Origin: Xiphophorus maculatus
Taxonomy: Eukaryota > Chordata > Actinopteri > Cyprinodontiformes > Poeciliidae
DNA length: 64,000 nucleotides
Direction: 5' to 3'
NCBI RefSeq assembly: GCF_002775205.1
Contig: NC_036445.1
Span: 2,190,802 to 2,254,801, forward strand
Shown here: positions 60,204 through 64,000 of the stretch, one piece after another
How the letters are laid out: every line of letters starts with the position of its first letter
Numbering within the stretch: the first letter of the stretch is position 1
Notes under the pieces: model-generated
Told to the model about the DNA's origin: nothing
Database searches by the model: none
Seen by the model: only the letters and a program-made list of their open reading frames with translations
Translations under genes and position numbers: made by a program

Positions 60204-61301
60204 GGTTTAATAATAACATTGTTTTGGTTGACCAATTGTTCAACAGTGATGGTCTGTTGTTGACTTATGAAGAATTTCTCTGTAAGTTCAGTTTTCCTGT
60301 CTCTCCTGGAGAATATGCCAAAGTCTTTGGTGCCGTTTCTACAAAGATCTGTATGTTATTTCGGCAGAAGCCGAGAATCGTTTATCACTCTCCCATTTTA
60401 TCTCCCATACATTCTCCTGTTTGCAAAATTTGTTTGAATCCTTTTCCTTGTAACAATAATAAGTCAATCAGATCCCTGTTTCTGAAGGACGTGACCTCTA
60501 CTCCTGTGGTCGTTCATTATTGGAATCGCTTTCATATTACTGTGTCTTGGAAATTTATCTGGCTTCTCCCTAATCACTTTCTTCTCTCTAACAAGATAAA
60601 GGAAGTTTCTTTTAAACTCATTCACCGAATCTACCCCGTTAAAGTCTATTTAAAGAAATTCAATTCTAACATTGATGTGAACTGTTCCTTCTGTGTTGTT
60701 TGCCCAGAATCGGTCACTCATTTGTTCTGGTTGTGCCCTCATTCTAAAATATTTTGGCAACATTTTTGTAACTTTGTTGATTCCAAAATTTCAGCAGGCT
60801 TTCACTTATATTGGGAAAATGTCTTATTTGGATTTCAACAAAATGGAGGAATGAATGTAAAGAGTCTCCTTATCAATTTACTAATTATTAAGGCTAAATT
60901 TCACCTACATAAATGCAAATTTTTGAAGAAAAAACCAAATTTTTTAGTTTTTTTGATCGAACTTAAACATTATTTATCAACAATTCATTCCTCCACTAAT
61001 CAAAAAGCAGAATCAACAATACGGGCTTGTAATCAACTTGGAATTTTGGATTATCTTTTAAGTTAATGCACTGTGACATCTGGCACACATATCACAATTT
61101 GTGCTATTTCCTTTATACATATTTATATTTATTGTCGTTTTCTTATCTTCTTGCTTTATTTTATGCTCCCCCTGGTAAATTATTGTTATTATCTTCCTGA
61201 GATTTGTTCGCAGTACATTTGTATTGTTGTTTATTACAATAAATAAAGTTTAAGAAAAAAAAAAAAAAGAATCCTACAAAAAAAAAAAAAAAAAAAAAAA
61301 A
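60204..61301 (+). mobile_element. 5'-truncated L1-type LINE
   Basis: About 1.1 kb bounded by a 17-bp duplication and ending in AATAAAGTTTAAG plus poly-A, as expected for target-primed reverse transcription. It encodes the C-terminal end of ORF2 in an open frame to 61066: residues that read WKFIWLLPNHFLLSNKIKEV and a zinc-knuckle-like NCSFCVVCPESVTHLFWLCP, typical of fish L1/Tx1 elements. The endonuclease and reverse transcriptase are missing, so the copy is dead on arrival. The open frame and intact duplication suggest a fairly recent insertion. The in-frame ATG at 60149 lies outside the element and is accidental. The poly-A tail is interrupted by gaatcctac. Confidence 0.9.
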
Positions 61302-61318
61302 GAAATTGACTTTTAAGT
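61302..61318. repeat. 17-bp target-site duplication, right
   Basis: Exact match to 60187-60203. Confidence 0.93.
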
Positions 61319-61339
61319 CCAAGGTAATATTAGGTTCAG

Positions 61340-61590
61340 TTGAAGCATATATCCAATCACTGGATTTTGCACAACTGCACTATGGCACAGTTGCTGTGCA
61401 TATATTTACATATACATATCTGCATTTTTTTTTTGAATCTTTGCAAGGACTGTTCTTAAGTTGCTTTTTATATTAACAGCATTTCATATTTTTACAATTT
61501 ATAGACAACTACTACTCAGTGGTAGTTGTTATTGTGTCTTGTCTCTATTCTGTAACTGCAAAGTAATTTCCCTGCTGGGATGAATAAAGT
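61340..61590 (+). mobile_element. 3' tail of another LINE
   Basis: Words such as cacaactgcactatggcaca, ttgtgtcttgtctctattct, aatttccctgctgggatgaa and taaagtacttctattc are a well-known 3' end of fish LINEs (Rex/L2-like) that finish in a short tandem repeat. No coding part is present. Confidence 0.6.
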
Positions 61591-61591
61591 A

Positions 61592-61643
61592 CTTCTATTC
61601 TATTCTATTCTATTCTATTCTATTCTATTCTATTCTATTCTAT
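61592..61643. repeat. (TTCTA)n pentanucleotide repeat
   Basis: Ten or so TTCTA units directly after the LINE tail at 61590, probably its replicated end. Confidence 0.92.
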
Positions 61644-61650
61644 ACAGATG

Positions 61651-62930
61651 GATAAACATTACTTTAAAATATTTAAAGGGTGTTAGTTTGGAAGCACAAA
61701 CTAACATGTGCATGTGTAATCTGCCAAAAAAGAGTTAAAACCTTTCTGAAAGTGCTTGACTTTTTTTTTTTTTTTTTTAATTTAAAGATATTTAAATATT
61801 GTTGGGGAACTTTGCAAGTAAATTGTGGCCAGTTTTAGTTTTATTCCTATTTAATACACTAGAAGAAATCGTTATTCATGCAAAAAAGTTGGTAACTGTA
61901 TTATTTACTATCTTTAACCCTATAAACTTATGTCATAAATCGGCCTGAATCCACAACACCCACAGATGGCTAATGATGCGTTTTCAATACTATTCAAAAA
62001 TTTGTTTTGAAAGCTCTTGACCGCCAACTAGTGGCTGGAGTTGTGACCAGTCATGCCTAATTTGGCTAGTATGAATGCTAAATATCTAAATAAATATCTG
62101 CTGAATGAGCTATGTTCTAATAAACAAAATCTTGTTGATTGGCAGCAAAAACACGGTGAATTTATTTTTGCATAAATATTTGTAAATACATTTGAGCATT
62201 AACTAGTTAAGCAGCAATAATTGTTGGAATGTTGAAAACTTTTGCTAAAACAGACAGTAATAATTATAAGTGTAAAATTAAAAGTTTGCACCATAAAAAA
62301 TTAGATGAACAACAAAGTAATTAAATTATCAAACATCACAATATGTCCTAATTAAATTAGGACAGCTGTATTTTTAAGCAATTGTTTCATTTCACTCAGT
62401 AAGACAATCATAGAGATTCATTTTATACTCGTGCAAATCAAATAAACTAACACAGAGATCCACATCGCATACTGATAACACATAAAGTATTATTTTTATT
62501 TGTCCCCTTTTCACTGCAAACAATACGTTAGATTTTACAATGCAATATTCACCGCCATCCATTCTGGAGAGGTTTGTGAGCTCCTATAACTTCTAAAGAG
62601 CGATAGCTTGTAAAGGAAAACCTAAATAGCATTTCTGTGAAGCTCAAAAGTTTTCTTTAAGTCCCCAACTCTGACATTGAGTAGTTACTCCTGTTTATAA
62701 AAGGCCTTTTGCTGCAGCTGTGAAGAGAGAGGATGTGACAGCTGGATGGGGATGAGATGTGGGTAGGTGATCAGCCCTGACACTGCTCGTATCTGAAAAC
62801 AGAGAACAAAGACAAACTCGCTCAAAAAAAACGAGAAAAAAAAAACCCAGTCCTCCAATCTCTTTCATTCCCCCCCCCTTTAAACACAAACACAAGCAGC
62901 CCACGCAACAACAACACACAGGCGAAGGAG
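61651..62930. other. Intergenic, no gene seen
   Basis: AT-rich with T- and A-runs (61761-61778, 62826-62845). I see no gene, RNA or clear repeat boundary. The minus-strand frame at 62695-62946 has no recognised domain. Confidence 0.4.
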
Positions 62931-63063
62931 CGCTGCCTGTCAGCACATGGCGTGATATTATGCCACAGTGTCAGAGTGATGTTCAGGCCGGTCTGATTGG
63001 TGAGTGTGACGAGCGGTCCACAAACAACTCCGCACACAGGTGATGCAAGAATTTTTCGCTCAC

Positions 63064-63110
63064 CGCTCCAGTTCCTTATAGATGTCATTGTCTCCTCTTG
63101 GCTTCAAATC
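63064..63110 (-). other. Candidate 47-nt exon of an unidentified gene
   Basis: On the minus strand a pyrimidine-rich tract and acceptor (tttctttgtgcaag) precede an open 47-nt stretch reading DLKPRGDNDIYKELER. It ends in a good donor, GAGCG|gtgagc. I do not recognise the family. No partner exon could be placed with confidence. It may belong to a gene lying mostly outside the window, or be chance. Confidence 0.25.
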
Positions 63111-64000
63111 CTTGCACAAAGAAAAAGAGAAAGGAGTGACATGGGGACAAAGACACATTCTGAGGCCAGATTCATGTCCCTCCAGTGTGTAATGAGATTG
63201 ATTTCTTAAAGCTACTAATGTAAGGAGGCTGCTGAAAGGTGATGGGTTTATATGAAAGAGTCCTGACAGATTGGAGGACTCCAAGTGTGAAGGAAGACGT
63301 ATCTGCAGACAGCTTAGAGAGGGTGAAACAGGAAGAGTGTCAGGGACTTTTTTTATGCATGTAATACAACTACTCACACTTCCAGGTGCTGCTCAGTTTA
63401 ATGAATTCTCTTCAAAAGGTCAATTTGTTTAAGTAATTTCAACAGAGTAATTCATGTTACATAAAGAGTGACATAGTTCAAGTATTTACTTCTGGCCATT
63501 TTGATCCACATGGCTTGCAGCTAATTAAAACCACAAAAATTAAATTTCTGTAGAAATTGGAATGTTTCATAAAATTAATTAGAAATATATATTTTTTTTT
63601 TAATTCAGAAAGGTTATGTTATTGCCTTACACAAACATCTCCAACAAACAGTCATGATGTAAATATTATATCACAAAAGTTCACTGTTAAAGAAGCTGGT
63701 AGTTCACAAAATGTGCCATCAACATATTACTGGAAAGTTTAGTGGAAGGAAAGACTGTCTTAGAAGAAAATGTAAAAGCAAGGGAGATATCTTAATTAAT
63801 TCCAGTATTTCAATTCAAATGGTACGATTTATACTTGCATATTATATGGTTTTGCAACAGACAGAGAAAAATATTTCAAGTTTTTATCTAATTTCTTGAT
63901 TTCCAAGGATTGTATGTAAAATATGTCCATATACTGTACAGGAATATTCACTCAATACTTGGTCTAGGCTCTTTTTTGAATTCAATTAAATTCACTTTTC
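63111..64000. other. Window end, nothing recognised
   Basis: AT-rich sequence without a supported gene or repeat. Short open frames at 63557-63742 and 63711-63899 show no domain. Confidence 0.4.

Noticed and set aside
60149-61066. A 305-residue host gene
   Set aside because: The first 18 codons are outside the LINE and run through the target duplication; the rest is the L1 ORF2 C terminus.

Overview
The window is from a ray-finned fish genome, probably a percomorph teleost. The genes are split into many short exons by GT-AG introns. Much of the non-coding DNA is teleost-type repeats: Tc1-like transposons, several MITE families, LINE 3' ends and microsatellites. I cannot name the species.

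Layout. 1-2.2 kb is repeats. 2.2-7.5 kb (minus strand) is a TRIM-type coiled-coil plus PRY/SPRY gene with no RING or B-box visible. 10.1-12.6 kb (plus) is ino80e, a small subunit of the INO80 chromatin remodeller. 15.1-19.4 kb (plus) is a secreted ENDOD1-like protein whose nuclease-like domain is shortened. 20.6-45.9 kb (plus) is vars1, cytosolic valyl-tRNA synthetase, in 27 coding exons that together give 1,274 residues. 47.6-58.7 kb (minus) is abhd16a, a membrane phosphatidylserine lipase, in 20 coding exons giving 543 residues. vars1 and abhd16a point tail to tail, about 2 kb apart. Their human orthologues both lie in the MHC class III region, so this is probably a fish class III fragment. 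The last 5 kb holds a 5'-truncated L1-type LINE with a clear target-site duplication, another LINE tail, and no recognised gene.

Mobile DNA. The most notable element is a 6.8-kb class I endogenous retrovirus in the last large intron of vars1, antisense to the gene. Its two 533-bp LTRs look identical by eye and are flanked by a 4-bp duplication, so the insertion is young. It has a long pol reading frame and a protease frame, but no envelope gene and only a short gag-like frame. Its leader carries an unusual array of eight ~43-bp repeats. Two Tc1-like copies are themselves interrupted by younger elements.

The host genes are housekeeping or stand-alone functions and do not form a pathway. I did not find a convincing new multi-gene system. 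The best leads are the young provirus with its leader array, a GC-AG intron in vars1, the shortened ENDOD1-like domain, a replaced histidine in abhd16a, several perfect hairpins, and an unassigned exon-like stretch near 63.1 kb.
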